A stretch of 64,000 bases of DNA from Chryseobacterium viscerum (GCF_025949665.1 NZ_JAPDFT010000001.1:1054001-1118000); one strand, 5' to 3'; positions 16,999-26,384 are shown, counted from the first letter of the stretch. Translations and numbers: made by a program. Notes: generated by a model not told the origin, from the letters alone.

Positions 16999-19953
16999 TT
17001 AAAAATTAAGTTTAAAACCTAAAGAGACACTTGACAACAGAGAATATCGGTATGCATCAGAAACTCCTGTCAATGACGCTCTTGGGTCATATCCTTTTCT
17101 CTTGGACCACAGATACAGGTTGTTGCCTGTCACATAGATTTTCAGACCAGATAAACCTGCCTGCTGTGCAAAACCATCAGGAAGCTGATAGGAGAGGGTT
17201 ACATCCTGAAGACTGATATAATCCGATTTAATTAAATAAAGCGTTGAATTTCCGTTTTGGTTTGTAGCGGTGAGGTCTACTCTTGGCAGCGCTGCCGTCG
17301 GATTTTCAGGAGTCCATGTTTTATCCAGATCTGTGGAATAGTTTGAGCCATAGCTGTCTGAGTGGAATAAGCTTCTATAAATATCATCATATCCATATCC
17401 TCCGAACTGATAGGCGAAATTCACGGCCAGATTAAATCTCTTATAAGTAAAATCTGTTCCGAATCCACCATATACCTTTGGAATAGCCGATTTACCAGTG
17501 TTATAATCCGTAGCTTCCTTATAATTGTTGGTAACCGTTCTTTCTTCTTTCTGAGTGACAGGGTTTATGGATGTACGATACCATAAAGCGTCACCATTTT
17601 CAGGATTTACTCCGGCAAATTCTTTCAGGAAGTAGGTATAACGGTCTCCACCTTCCGTTAAGATAAATAATCCGCTAACCAAGCCTGTGTTTCTTTGCTC
17701 AGCAGGTAATCGGGTAATCTTATTTTTATAATGAGTGGCATTGGCATAAACACTCCATTGAAATTCACCACCATGGAGAATATCCACACTTAGATTAGCT
17801 TGAACACCTCTGTTGGTCATATCTCCAATGTTTCCGTATTTCACATAAGAACCTGCATTGGAAGGAGGAAGAGGAAGCGTGTAGATCATATCCGATACTT
17901 TCCTTTCAAAATAATCTGCATTCAGGGTTATTCTGTTTTTTAAAAGTGAGAGTTCAAAACCGGCATTCAGGTTTTTGGAGGTTTCCCATTTTAAATCCTT
18001 GTTTCCCTGTTTTTTAAGTGAAAGAACCGGCTTGTCATCACCGAAATTATTAATTCCGTAGATATCCTGATATGCATAATAATCCCTGCTGGAACCTCCT
18101 AAAAGGATATTGTCATTTCCCTGCTGCCCATAAGACGCTTTTAATTTTAAAGAATTAATCACGCTGTTGTCCTTAAGGAAATCTTCTTTTGCAATATTCC
18201 AGGCCAGTCCCAATCCATAGAAATTTCCCCATCTGCTTTCAGGTGAAAAAACAGAAGAACCATCTCTACGTATATTGGCATTGAAGAAATATTTTCCGTC
18301 ATAGTTATACAATAACCTTGTGAAATACCCTTCTACAGCATATTCATAACCGCTTCCTGATAAATCGGTAATTTTCACAGCATTATCAAAAGCTTGTGAG
18401 CCAGGTAATAAAAGCTGCTGTTTTGATCCTGAAAAGCCATCATCTTTTATCTTGTTCAGTTCATGTCCTACAAGAAGATTGAAGCTGTGATTTCCAATTT
18501 TTTTCTGATAGGTAAGCAATTGCTGGTGGTTCAACGTATATTTAAAATTAGAACCTTGCGAAATAGTTCCCCCTACAGAAGATGAAGTTCCTCCTTCCGT
18601 ATTTCCAAACTGAAGATTTCTTGTATTCTCAAGATAGGCACCGAAATTGTACGTGAAATCCAGTCCTTTGATGATTTCATAATTTAAACCAAGATTAAGA
18701 TTGGTAATATTGCTGATGATCTGAGATTTATCTTTCTGAAGGTTTCCTACAGGATTTTCAAAAACGGCATACGATCTTGCGGCTCCGTTAGGTCCTTGGC
18801 CGGCTCCATAATCGTATAAAGCATTTCCATTGCTGTCATACAATCTCTGGTAATTATTATCCCTGAGGAAAACAGGATAGAAAGGAGCAATGTTTCTGGC
18901 AAACTGGAAAGGGTTGGAAAAACCTCCGGTTTCCCCAAAATCCTGCTTACTGTAGGTATAAGACAAAGCACTGGTTAATTTCAGCTTTGATGTGATAGAG
19001 TAGTCTACATTCGATCTGATCCCGAATCTTTCAAATCCGGAAGAAATTAAATACCCTTTGTCATCCAGATAATTAAGAGAGGTGTAAGACTTTATCTGAT
19101 CCCCATTGGCGTTGATCCCTACCGTGGCTTCTCTTCTCAAAGAAGGTCTGAAAAGCAGTTTTTTCCAGTCATCCTGATATAACAATTTTGCATCCTGATT
19201 GAAAGATCTATCCTTTGAAATCAATTGATTAAAAGGAACATTATAAACATTATATTCTAATTTATTCAACGCTGAAAGGCCTACATCATGGGGACTGGCA
19301 CCAGAAGGAACAGCTCCCGGTTGCTTCAATCTTGCGATTTCGCCAATTCTGGCTCTGTTATAATAAGCAGTGTAATAATCCTGTGGAGAAGTATAAACTG
19401 AGTAATCTTCAATAGATCTGAAATTGACCCCGGTTCTTACATCGGCTTCAATATTTACTCCTTTACTTTTCCCTCTTTTTGTATTCACAATAATCACTCC
19501 ATTGGCTCCCCTGGAACCGTATAATGCATTGGAAGAAGCATCTTCAAGAAAAGAAATACTTTCAATATCCGAGGCAGCAATACTGTTCAGATTTCCGCTG
19601 TATGGGATGCCATCCAGTACAATTAATGGATCACTGGAAGCATTGATGGAGCCTATTCCTCTCATTCTGATTGTTGGCTGAGAACCTGGTTGTCCTGATG
19701 AGATTACCTGTACCCCAGCTACTTTTCCTCCAATTCCCTGAAGAATATTTCCGTTCTGAAGATTAGACAGGTCTTTTGCCTTCAATGATTGTACAGATCC
19801 TGTGATTTCTTCTTTTTTTTGCTTCCCGAAGGCCACCACAACCACTTCCTTTATTGAAGTTTCTTGGGAAAGGCTGTCCTTAGTTTGGGCAAAGCCGTAT
19901 TCCGCGAATAGGAGTAAAGCCAATACACCAAGTTTACATTGTTTCTTTTTCAT
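16999..19953 (-). CDS. SusC/RagA-family TonB-dependent transporter
   Basis: A 984-residue outer-membrane barrel that imports SusD-bound substrates using TonB energy. A signal peptide (GVLALLLFAEYGFAQ) is followed almost at once by the VVVVAFGKQKKEEITGSVQ box and the plug domain (about 35-150, with GKVAGVQVISSG, RIRG-type RMRGIGSINASSDPLIVLDG and ASSNALYGSRGANGVIIVNT), then the beta barrel to the terminal F. The N-terminal carboxypeptidase-regulatory-like domain of most SusC proteins is absent, which also makes the protein short for the family. The long 5' region holds a palindrome and a small ORF. Confidence 0.95.
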   Translation of the reverse strand: MKKKQCKLGVLALLLFAEYGFAQTKDSLSQETSIKEVVVVAFGKQKKEEITGSVQSLKAKDLSNLQNGNILQGIGGKVAGVQVISSGQPGSQPTIRMRGIGSINASSDPLIVLDGIPYSGNLNSIAASDIESISFLEDASSNALYGSRGANGVIIVNTKRGKSKGVNIEADVRTGVNFRSIEDYSVYTSPQDYYTAYYNRARIGEIARLKQPGAVPSGASPHDVGLSALNKLEYNVYNVPFNQLISKDRSFNQDAKLLYQDDWKKLLFRPSLRREATVGINANGDQIKSYTSLNYLDDKGYLISSGFERFGIRSNVDYSITSKLKLTSALSYTYSKQDFGETGGFSNPFQFARNIAPFYPVFLRDNNYQRLYDSNGNALYDYGAGQGPNGAARSYAVFENPVGNLQKDKSQIISNITNLNLGLNYEIIKGLDFTYNFGAYLENTRNLQFGNTEGGTSSSVGGTISQGSNFKYTLNHQQLLTYQKKIGNHSFNLLVGHELNKIKDDGFSGSKQQLLLPGSQAFDNAVKITDLSGSGYEYAVEGYFTRLLYNYDGKYFFNANIRRDGSSVFSPESRWGNFYGLGLAWNIAKEDFLKDNSVINSLKLKASYGQQGNDNILLGGSSRDYYAYQDIYGINNFGDDKPVLSLKKQGNKDLKWETSKNLNAGFELSLLKNRITLNADYFERKVSDMIYTLPLPPSNAGSYVKYGNIGDMTNRGVQANLSVDILHGGEFQWSVYANATHYKNKITRLPAEQRNTGLVSGLFILTEGGDRYTYFLKEFAGVNPENGDALWYRTSINPVTQKEERTVTNNYKEATDYNTGKSAIPKVYGGFGTDFTYKRFNLAVNFAYQFGGYGYDDIYRSLFHSDSYGSNYSTDLDKTWTPENPTAALPRVDLTATNQNGNSTLYLIKSDYISLQDVTLSYQLPDGFAQQAGLSGLKIYVTGNNLYLWSKRKGYDPRASLTGVSDAYRYSLLSSVSLGFKLNF

Positions 19954-20145
19954 TATATTAATCTAGGTTTAAAATTGAACTGTGTATTACTGCTGATCTC
20001 TCTATGCTAAATATAACTTCCTGCCTCCTTTTTCAGGGAGGGTATAAGAAATAGATAGTAAAATTTACAGGAGATGTACCCGGATTAAAGAAGCCTTGAA
20101 CTCATGGCTTTCATTCCTACAGTAATGAATGTATCTCTTAAAAAG

Positions 20146-20298
20146 TTATGACATCATCATTTTACACATCATATCAAAGCACATGTCTTGAGAAATACAG
20201 GTGTGCTGTGAATGGCGGGACTCTGCAGAACACTGATGCTGCATCGGAGCTGTTGCCGTGATAGTGCATAGGTAAGAATCAAAGTAGTTCTTATTCAT
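20146..20298 (-). CDS. Candidate 50-residue Cys/Met/His-rich leader peptide
   Basis: An ATG at 20298 opens a 50-codon frame ending with TAA at 20146, 190 bases before the SusC start and on the same strand. The peptide starts MNKNYFDSYLCTITATAP and contains six cysteines, nine methionines including the start, and four histidines. The C-terminal half reads CISQDMCFDMMCKMMMS. It has no signal peptide. The composition is far from random for this genome and looks like either a metal-binding peptide or a leader whose translation senses Cys or Met supply. Its existence is not proven; no homologue is recalled with certainty. Confidence 0.45.
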   Translation of the reverse strand: MNKNYFDSYLCTITATAPMQHQCSAESRHSQHTCISQDMCFDMMCKMMMS

Positions 20299-20354
20299 GA
20301 GAATAAAGTTTATGTTTTTTTTAACTGTGTCAAAATTATTTAATAATTGATGAA

Positions 20355-20369
20355 CCCCGGTAAAAGGGG
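20355..20369 (-). promoter_or_regulatory. Small GC-rich hairpin in the SusC leader
   Basis: CCCC and GGGG arms around a 7-base loop lie between the palindrome and the leader ORF. In an AT-rich leader this is a likely local RNA structure; no T run follows it. Confidence 0.35.
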
Positions 20370-20392
20370 AGTATGAGATAAATCATATTAAC

Positions 20393-20407
20393 CTACTAAA
20401 TTAGTAG
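20393..20407. promoter_or_regulatory. Perfect palindrome, candidate operator of the SusC/SusD operon
   Basis: CTACTAAATTAGTAG is a perfect 15-base palindrome centred on one base, 95 bases upstream of the leader ORF start. Dyads of this AT-rich size and type are bound by dimeric repressors such as Rrf2-family proteins. Which regulator binds here is unknown, and no regulator gene lies next to it. Confidence 0.5.
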
Positions 20408-20591
20408 ACTAATATGAAAATGTAAAGCTTACTTATTGTATCTGTTTGATAATCATTAATTTGATTGAGTATTAAAAATGTTAAAAAATTATAAAAAAAA
20501 TAGGATTTAAAGCTGTGAATTAAAATTAACACCATAAGTCTATTGTTTTTATAGACTTTTTATTTATTTTATAACACAAGCTGCTGTCTGA

Positions 20592-20684
20592 ACTGGAAGA
20601 CTGATAGGTGAAATTTTTGTAGGAGGTTTGGTTTTGGCTAAGAAGAAGATAGATCCGGCGATGTCAGCTTTATCAGATGTCTAA
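20592..20684 (+). pseudogene. Possible gene remnant in front of an orphan terminator
   Basis: Thirty codons without a start (upstream stop at 20589-20591) encode a protein-like stretch, TGRLIGEIFVGGLVLAKKKI and on to a TAA. A strong terminator follows 40 bases later although no intact gene ends here. The simplest reading is the 3' end of a lost gene. The family was not identified. Confidence 0.3.
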
Positions 20685-20723
20685 GAATAAATAAATTTTA
20701 TAGTTTTGATAAAGAAAATAATA

Positions 20724-20757
20724 AAAAAGGCTGTCTTCCAGGTAAGGCAGCCTTTTT
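20724..20757 (+). terminator. Strong terminator without an intact upstream gene
   Basis: A 14-bp stem with one G-T pair (AAAAAGGCTGTCTT with AAGGCAGCCTTTTT) has A and T tails on both sides. It insulates the divergent SusC leader from the adenosine deaminase gene. Confidence 0.75.
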
Positions 20758-20971
20758 CTTAAGATTGCTTTTGTAACTCAGTGAATTGCATTTGCCGCAG
20801 TCTTTGAAAAACTGTTTCTGAAATTTAAAAATTGATATCTTTCATCATTCTTAATGGTGATTGGAGTTCTTTTACAGAAAAATTAATTATATTTTTGATA
20901 ATTATTTTATTTGCACAATTCTTTATCAAAAGTGATAAAGCGTAACGATTGTAGAAAACCACTCCAATAAT

Positions 20972-22480
20972 ATGATGAAAAAATACCTTACTTATATAGC
21001 ACTTTTGGGAACACCTTTGTTTTGGGGACAAAATAAAGTAATCGGAACATCTGCTTACCAGAATAGCTTGAAGCTATCAGAGAAGGAAAATGAAGCCATG
21101 GCATTTGATAATGATATAAAATTATCTGATGCGGAAATAGTTTTGGATAAGAAGATATTGCAACTACGTAAGCAGTTTCTAAGTGACACAGAATCCAAAA
21201 AGATATCTTTATACAACAGCTCTTTTTATGAAATAAAACCTTTAATAGAAGGCAGTAAGCTGTATGAAATAGTACAGACCATGCCGAAAGGAGGTTTGCT
21301 GCATACCCACAGCGGAGGGATAACGGAGGTGAAATGGATAATTTCGGCTGCCAGAAAATACCAGGAATGCTACGTTTACGATCAGAAAGATAATGATCAG
21401 TTCATTTTCGGACAGCTGGCTTTTTTTGAAAAAGGAAAAGTTCCGAACGGATTTGTCAGTCTTGATAAAAAACTGGCTTCAAACCCTGATTTTGAAAAAC
21501 AGTTACAGGACCTTCTTACGTTGAAACGTGAAAACCTTTGCTCTTACACAGATTATTGGATTGAATTTGAAAAACGTTTTAAGCGTATCAATCTGCTGCT
21601 TCCTTACCGTCCTTTCTTCAAAGAATATTATTTAAAAGGATTCCAGGATTTGATCAAAGATAAAGTACAGCACGTAGAAATCAGATATATTTTTGATGAG
21701 CTTTATGACTTCCAGCATGGGAAATACCCTTTAAAAACTTCCATCACAGATCTGCAGGATATTCTTAAAGAAGTACACAAGTCTGATCCGCAGTTCACCC
21801 TGAAACTGATTTATTCAAGCTTTAAATTCCTGGATAATGAAAGTATTGGGAAACAGCTGGAAACAGCATTTGAGATGAAGAAAGAATTTCCGGATATGAT
21901 TTCAGGATTTGATCTTGTAGCAGATGAAGCTGCTGGACACAACATCAATTTTTTTGAGAAAAACTGGGCAAAACTGAACGAGCTTACTAAAAAATACGGC
22001 GTAGAAATGCCTCTTTTCCTTCACGCAGGAGAAAGCAACTCCGCCTTGAATAAAAATGTTCTGGATGTAGCTTTATTAAATAACAAAAGAATCGGGCACG
22101 GACTGAATCTGATCTACTTCCCCAAAACAATGGAGCAGATAAGAACACAAAATAAACTGGTGGAAGTGAGCCCAATCAGTAACCAGGTTCTGGGATATGT
22201 GAGTGATATGAGAAATCACCCTGCCAGAGTATTATTAAGCAATGGAGTGCAGTGTTCCATCAACAGTGATGATCCTTCCGTATATGGATACACAGGGCTT
22301 AGTTATGATTTCTGGGTAGCAATGGTGTATTGGGAGCTGGATGTAAAAGCACTAAAAAAACTGGTTTTCAATTCCATTAATTATTCTTCTCTGAATGAAA
22401 ATGAGAAAAAGAATTCATTATCCTATCTGAATCAGCAATGGAATGATTTTGTCCAGAAAACAAATCAGAAATTGAACTAA
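20972..22480 (+). CDS. Exported adenosine deaminase (ADGF-like)
   Basis: A 502-residue purine deaminase with a signal peptide (MKKYLTYIALLGTPLFWG), predicted to convert extracellular or periplasmic adenosine to inosine. It shows the zinc site MPKGGLLHTHSGG (H-x-H), FDLVADE, PLFLHAGESNSALN with the third histidine, RIGHGLNL, SPISNQVLG and the final INSDDPSVYG aspartates of the amidohydrolase fold. A long N-terminal extension before the first motif (about 100 residues) and the exported form match the secreted ADGF/CECR1 subgroup and not the cytoplasmic 330-residue Add. ATG codons at 20972 and 20975 both fit. It is followed by a terminator shared with ycaQ. Confidence 0.9.
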   Translation: MMKKYLTYIALLGTPLFWGQNKVIGTSAYQNSLKLSEKENEAMAFDNDIKLSDAEIVLDKKILQLRKQFLSDTESKKISLYNSSFYEIKPLIEGSKLYEIVQTMPKGGLLHTHSGGITEVKWIISAARKYQECYVYDQKDNDQFIFGQLAFFEKGKVPNGFVSLDKKLASNPDFEKQLQDLLTLKRENLCSYTDYWIEFEKRFKRINLLLPYRPFFKEYYLKGFQDLIKDKVQHVEIRYIFDELYDFQHGKYPLKTSITDLQDILKEVHKSDPQFTLKLIYSSFKFLDNESIGKQLETAFEMKKEFPDMISGFDLVADEAAGHNINFFEKNWAKLNELTKKYGVEMPLFLHAGESNSALNKNVLDVALLNNKRIGHGLNLIYFPKTMEQIRTQNKLVEVSPISNQVLGYVSDMRNHPARVLLSNGVQCSINSDDPSVYGYTGLSYDFWVAMVYWELDVKALKKLVFNSINYSSLNENEKKNSLSYLNQQWNDFVQKTNQKLN

Positions 22481-22501
22481 CCGGGATTTTCCTGAAAAAA
22501 A

Positions 22502-22534
22502 TAAAATCGCATTATTGACTTAATAATGCGATTT
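22502..22534. terminator. Bidirectional terminator between adenosine deaminase and YcaQ-like genes
   Basis: A 13-bp stem (AAATCGCATTATT and its complement) with a short loop lies between two convergent stop codons. Confidence 0.8.
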
Positions 22535-22557
22535 GTCTTTTAATAGATCAACCAAGA

Positions 22558-23769
22558 TTACTTTCTCAACTTTGATCTGGATAATTCTTTTTTTACCATA
22601 GAACCTAATTTTGAAGGACTTACTTTTGTCAGAACCAAAGATTCACAACCATTGAAGACAGCAAAACGTTTTACGGTTTCTACAAAAGGTGTAAGCCATA
22701 ATTCAGGAGCTATTGTATTGTTTTCAATATGTAAATGGATAAGCTCAAACTTTTTTTCCTTTCTGTGCGCTTTACAGTCAACCCTTCCGATAAACTGATC
22801 CCCAAACAGAATGGGCAGACAGAAGTAACCATATTGTCTTTTTTCCTTCGGAGTATAGCATTCCAACCGGAAATCAAAATCAAAAACCTGTTTGATCCGG
22901 TCACGATGAATAATAGAATTATCAAACGGTGACAGCAGCCATACATTAGAATCTGTCACATCAAATCTTTTTTCCAGCAGATTATTTTGAACATAAACAG
23001 AATTTCCTCCATCAACTTTAACTTTCGATATTGTACCTTCTTCAAGCATAGCCTGTAAAACCTCATTCACATTCTTCTTCAGGTCATTTCCTGTCCGAAG
23101 ATGGGTGATCTGCTTTACCGTAGTAAATCCATAAGCACGGAGATTGGTTGTTACCAGATATTTCGCAAACTCAAGTGGAGTAGGTTCTGTGGTATTGATG
23201 GAAGAAGGCAGAACTCTTTCAGTCAGATCATATGTTTTCTGCATTCCGGAGCGTCCGCTGATCATCAGGTCTCCCTGCATGAAAAGTCTTTCAAGAGCTA
23301 GTTTGGCAGGCTTCCAGTTCCACCAGGTTCCTGCTTTATGACTTTCGTTTTCAAAATCTCTTGCCCGTTTGGGACCTTCACTGCGAATGATGTCTATGAC
23401 ATATTTCATTACTTTTGGGTCTGCATTGTAATAACGGGATTCTCCTCGTTTGATGGTAAGCATTTGGGGTAAAACATACCGGAAATCCTGCATCGGAAGA
23501 TAAGAAGCTGCATGAAACCAATATTCAAATACCTGGCGTTCCTCTACCAGTTCTTCAAGATAATCAGCCTTAAAGTCAGGGATTCTTGTCCAAAGTGTAT
23601 GATGATGGGCGCGTTCCACCATAGACAAAGTATCAATCTGTATATATCCGAGATGCTCCAAAGCATAAAGCACCGCATCTTTTCCGGTTCCGAACGGTGT
23701 ATTTTGTGCTAATCCCTGACTATTTAATGTTGCAAGCTTTAAGTGCTCTAGCGCCAACTTCTTTTCCAT
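22558..23769 (-). CDS. YcaQ/AlkX-like DNA glycosylase (winged-helix, HTH_42 family)
   Basis: A 403-residue protein of the winged-helix glycosylase family whose E. coli member YcaQ unhooks DNA interstrand crosslinks. The family's catalytic Q-x-D motif is visible as Q44-I-D46 in GYIQIDTLSMVERAHHH, followed by HHHTLWTRIPDF and FEYWFHAASYLP. The C-terminal part holds WLLSPFDNSIIHRDRIKQ and the CYTPKEKRQYGYFCLPILF stretch typical of these proteins. The enzyme would act on alkylated or crosslinked DNA in the cytoplasm. It is monocistronic; no other repair gene is adjacent. Confidence 0.88.
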   Translation of the reverse strand: MEKKLALEHLKLATLNSQGLAQNTPFGTGKDAVLYALEHLGYIQIDTLSMVERAHHHTLWTRIPDFKADYLEELVEERQVFEYWFHAASYLPMQDFRYVLPQMLTIKRGESRYYNADPKVMKYVIDIIRSEGPKRARDFENESHKAGTWWNWKPAKLALERLFMQGDLMISGRSGMQKTYDLTERVLPSSINTTEPTPLEFAKYLVTTNLRAYGFTTVKQITHLRTGNDLKKNVNEVLQAMLEEGTISKVKVDGGNSVYVQNNLLEKRFDVTDSNVWLLSPFDNSIIHRDRIKQVFDFDFRLECYTPKEKRQYGYFCLPILFGDQFIGRVDCKAHRKEKKFELIHLHIENNTIAPELWLTPFVETVKRFAVFNGCESLVLTKVSPSKLGSMVKKELSRSKLRK

Positions 23770-23839
23770 ATCTGAAGAAAACAGGTTTGTGATGTTTTTT
23801 CAAATATAAGGATTTGATCGAAAAATTTTGAGTAAGATA

Positions 23840-24823
23840 TCAGTTGTTCTGACGGTTATCTCTTTTTAATTCCCTTTCAATTTCATTCACATAGGGTAGG
23901 GGAAGATGAAAACTTTCCTCGATATATTTTCTGATATTTTCATCAGTTTTGTTGTTTATCTTTCTGATAAAAAGCTGATTGCCGGATTTTAAAGATTCAA
24001 TATAACTGAATGTACTCTGTGTATTTTGAAAAATTGATTTCTCAAGTACAGCTCTTTTATCATCATTAATAATGATATCACTAAATGATGTATTCATAAG
24101 AACAGTCTGAAAAAAAGATTCTGCAGGTAAAAAAGTATGAAGATAGTAATCTTCAAAATCCATTACCATTTTATTATTGATTAAGAATAAACAGGTTTCT
24201 CTTGTAAAAATGAACCATTTTCCACCAATAAAAGGGACTACTCCTTTCATAAATGTTCTTTTGTAGATGAAAGATGAAATCACATAGGCAAATTCAGTGA
24301 AATAACTTTGTATTCTTTGCAGGGTGTCTGGTCTATAAAATTTCTGGTCGTAATAAAAAAGATAATTTCTGTCTTTATGGGTGGAAAGAAATTGGCGGAT
24401 AATATTTTGTGATTTCAGGGGATAATCTTCACCGCTTAGATTAATGAAATAATCCCATTCTTTACTTACGTTTAAGAGAAACTCCATGGCATTCAACTCA
24501 GCCTGAACCATATTGAAGCCTCCTGAAACAATATTCAGGCTGTCCAGAATATAGACATTGGGAAACTGAACTACATACAGCTGTATTTCTTCAATGAGAT
24601 CGGGCTTGGCTTTTCTGTCAATATGAATAAGATAAAACTGATCCCTTGTATAAATTTTCTTAAACATCTCCTTAAATACTTCAGGTTTATGATGTACCAT
24701 AATAAAATAAGCAATCCTTACATGCGGGCCCGTATGTGACTCTAATGTTCTGGGATAAGGTTTTGTTCTGGGATCAGAAGTTTGCATGATTCGGAGTTTA
24801 AAATCATCTGCATCAACAAACAA
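23840..24823 (-). CDS. GT14-type (core-2/I-branching) glycosyltransferase
   Basis: A 327-residue glycosyltransferase of the beta-1,6-N-acetylglucosaminyltransferase family. Typical stretches are RIAYFIMVHHKPEVFKEM, FYLIHIDRKAKPDL, WDYFINLSGEDYPLKSQN (the SGxDYPL signature) and GGKWFIFTRETCLFLI. No membrane segment is evident, so it probably acts at the cytoplasmic face on surface glycans. The acceptor is unknown. A downstream ATG at residue 13 is a possible alternative start. No other glycan gene is next to it. Confidence 0.87.
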   Translation of the reverse strand: MFVDADDFKLRIMQTSDPRTKPYPRTLESHTGPHVRIAYFIMVHHKPEVFKEMFKKIYTRDQFYLIHIDRKAKPDLIEEIQLYVVQFPNVYILDSLNIVSGGFNMVQAELNAMEFLLNVSKEWDYFINLSGEDYPLKSQNIIRQFLSTHKDRNYLFYYDQKFYRPDTLQRIQSYFTEFAYVISSFIYKRTFMKGVVPFIGGKWFIFTRETCLFLINNKMVMDFEDYYLHTFLPAESFFQTVLMNTSFSDIIINDDKRAVLEKSIFQNTQSTFSYIESLKSGNQLFIRKINNKTDENIRKYIEESFHLPLPYVNEIERELKRDNRQNN

Positions 24824-25228
24824 TTTAGTTAATTGCTAGAAGATACGAATAAATTTTTGATAATCAATTAATTAAATGGAATTGTGTTTGTTTTTTTTAT
24901 TGTAAGTTTGCAAAACATTTATAAAACAGGTCACTGCCTTTGCTATTCTGTCATAGTTTAAAATCACATTTTTTTCTTTCAGTTTTGCTTTTTCAGCTAC
25001 CAATTTATAATCTTCATTTTCCTGGCAGAAAACAAAGATTATAAAGTTCTATTGTAGATTAGGAGCGATACGTCATGGCTGGGTAATATATTACAGATAT
25101 TATTGTAGCTAAAACAAGAAAAAGATGAGCAGAAAAGAATACTCTTTATTTGTTTATCCTTACCAGATACCCATTCAAATTCTGATCAACAGATTTGCTT
25201 ACAAAATACCGGAAAGCCGGAATTTATA
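24824..25228. other. Long leader of the helicase pseudogene with a start-less minus-strand frame
   Basis: This 405-base gap is AT-rich near the glycosyltransferase and holds the 5' region of the decayed helicase gene. On the minus strand a 58-codon open stretch (24872-25048) has protein-like composition (NEDYKLVAEKAKLKEKN) but no ATG and a stop just before it. It may be another gene remnant. No RNA gene was recognised. Confidence 0.4.
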
Positions 25229-26094
25229 ATGAATTTTAAAAATTTAAATTTAATCAACCCAATTATCCGTGCAGTGACAGAAGCTGGATATTCCAGGCCT
25301 ACTGAAATACAGTGTAATGCAGTTCCGTCTATTTTATCGGGAAGAGATGTTGTAGGATGTGCAGAAACGGGTACAGGAAAAACAGCAGCATTTGTTATGC
25401 CTATTTTGCAGCTATTGAAAAGGCATACTCCGGACCATAAAGAGATACGAATTTTAATACTTACGCCAACACGGGAATTGGCTATGCAGCTAGAAGAAAA
25501 TCTTGGAATTTACAGTAAGTATTTACCATTGTCTCAGCTTTCTGTTTATGAAGGTTTTCCTATTGGAGGCCAGCTTGCAGCGCTGAGGAAAAGAGTGGAT
25601 ATTCTTGTGGCAACACCGGGAAGACTGCTTGATTTAGAGAATCAAAGACATATTGACCTTTCCAAAATTGAAATATTTGTTTTAGATAAGGCAGATAAAA
25701 TGCTTGATATGGGGTTCATTAATGAAGTGAAACAGGTTTTAAAACTGCTTCCCCAGAAAAGACAAAATCTGGTTTTTTCGACAACAATGCCAGGAAGCGT
25801 AAGACATTTTGCCGGAACAATGCTGAACAATCCCGTGGAGGTTATTGTCAGCCCGGTTTCTTCAACAGCAAAGATGGCCAGCCAGCCGGTTTGTTTTGTA
25901 GAAAAAGAAAAAAAAACAGATTTGCAGACAGATAAACTGCAGAAAAAAAATATAAGATCAATGGTTTTTACACGTACTCAACATGTAGCCAATAAACTGG
26001 TCCAGCAGCAGTAGAATTTCCGGATATTCCTGAAACCTGTGTTCATAGGATTGGATAAACCGGAATAGAAGGAACTGCTATTTCATTTTTATGA
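25229..26094 (+). pseudogene. Decayed RhlE-type DEAD-box RNA helicase
   Basis: The first 261 codons encode a normal-looking RecA1 domain: Q motif (GYSRPTEIQCNAVP), Walker A (AETGTGKT), PTRELA and TPGRL. But the DEAD box reads D-K-A-D (VLDKADKMLDMGF) and motif III reads S-T-T instead of S-A-T. A TAG at 26012 ends the frame after the first strand of RecA2. Just behind, in another frame, 26017-26094 still reads FPDIPETCVHRIG, stop, TG, IEGTAISFL, which is the remains of motif VI (HRIGRTGR...EGTAISF). About 60 codons including motif V are missing. The gene is dead as an ATP-dependent helicase; a stable fragment might still be made. Confidence 0.9.
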
Positions 26095-26148
26095 ATAGAA
26101 TCTGTAGCGTTTACAGACTATAATATACAATTTTTAATAATAATTACA

Positions 26149-26343
26149 ATGCAAGAAGGCACCGTAAAATTTTTCAATGAAGCAAAAGGCTTCGGTTTTA
26201 TTACTCCAGCAGATGGAAGTAAAGATATATTTGTACACTCTTCAGGATTAAGCACAGGAACAATCCGTGAAAATGATAAAGTAGTTTTTGATGTACAAAA
26301 AAGTGATAAAGGCTTAAATGCTGTTAACGTAAAGTTGGCATAA
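26149..26343 (+). CDS. Cold-shock protein (CspA family)
   Basis: A 64-residue single cold-shock domain, an RNA chaperone that melts mRNA structure. RNP1 is KGFGFI and RNP2 is DIFVHSS; the start EGTVKFFNEAKGFGF is standard. It lies 54 bases after the helicase pseudogene, an arrangement (helicase then csp) that suggests the two once formed a cold-response unit. The csp gene itself is intact and is followed by a hairpin. Confidence 0.97.
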   Translation: MQEGTVKFFNEAKGFGFITPADGSKDIFVHSSGLSTGTIRENDKVVFDVQKSDKGLNAVNVKLA

Positions 26344-26359
26344 TTAAAGTCTTACTTGC

Positions 26360-26384
26360 AGGTATGTTACAATAACATACCTTT
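26360..26384 (+). terminator. Hairpin terminator after the cold-shock gene
   Basis: A perfect 10-bp stem (AGGTATGTTA/TAACATACCT) with a 3-base loop and a short T tail begins 17 bases after the csp stop codon. Confidence 0.75.

Noticed and set aside
19990..20140. Known riboswitch in the SusC leader
   Set aside because: Some small stems are present, but I could not match them to the cores of SAM, cobalamin or TPP riboswitches.
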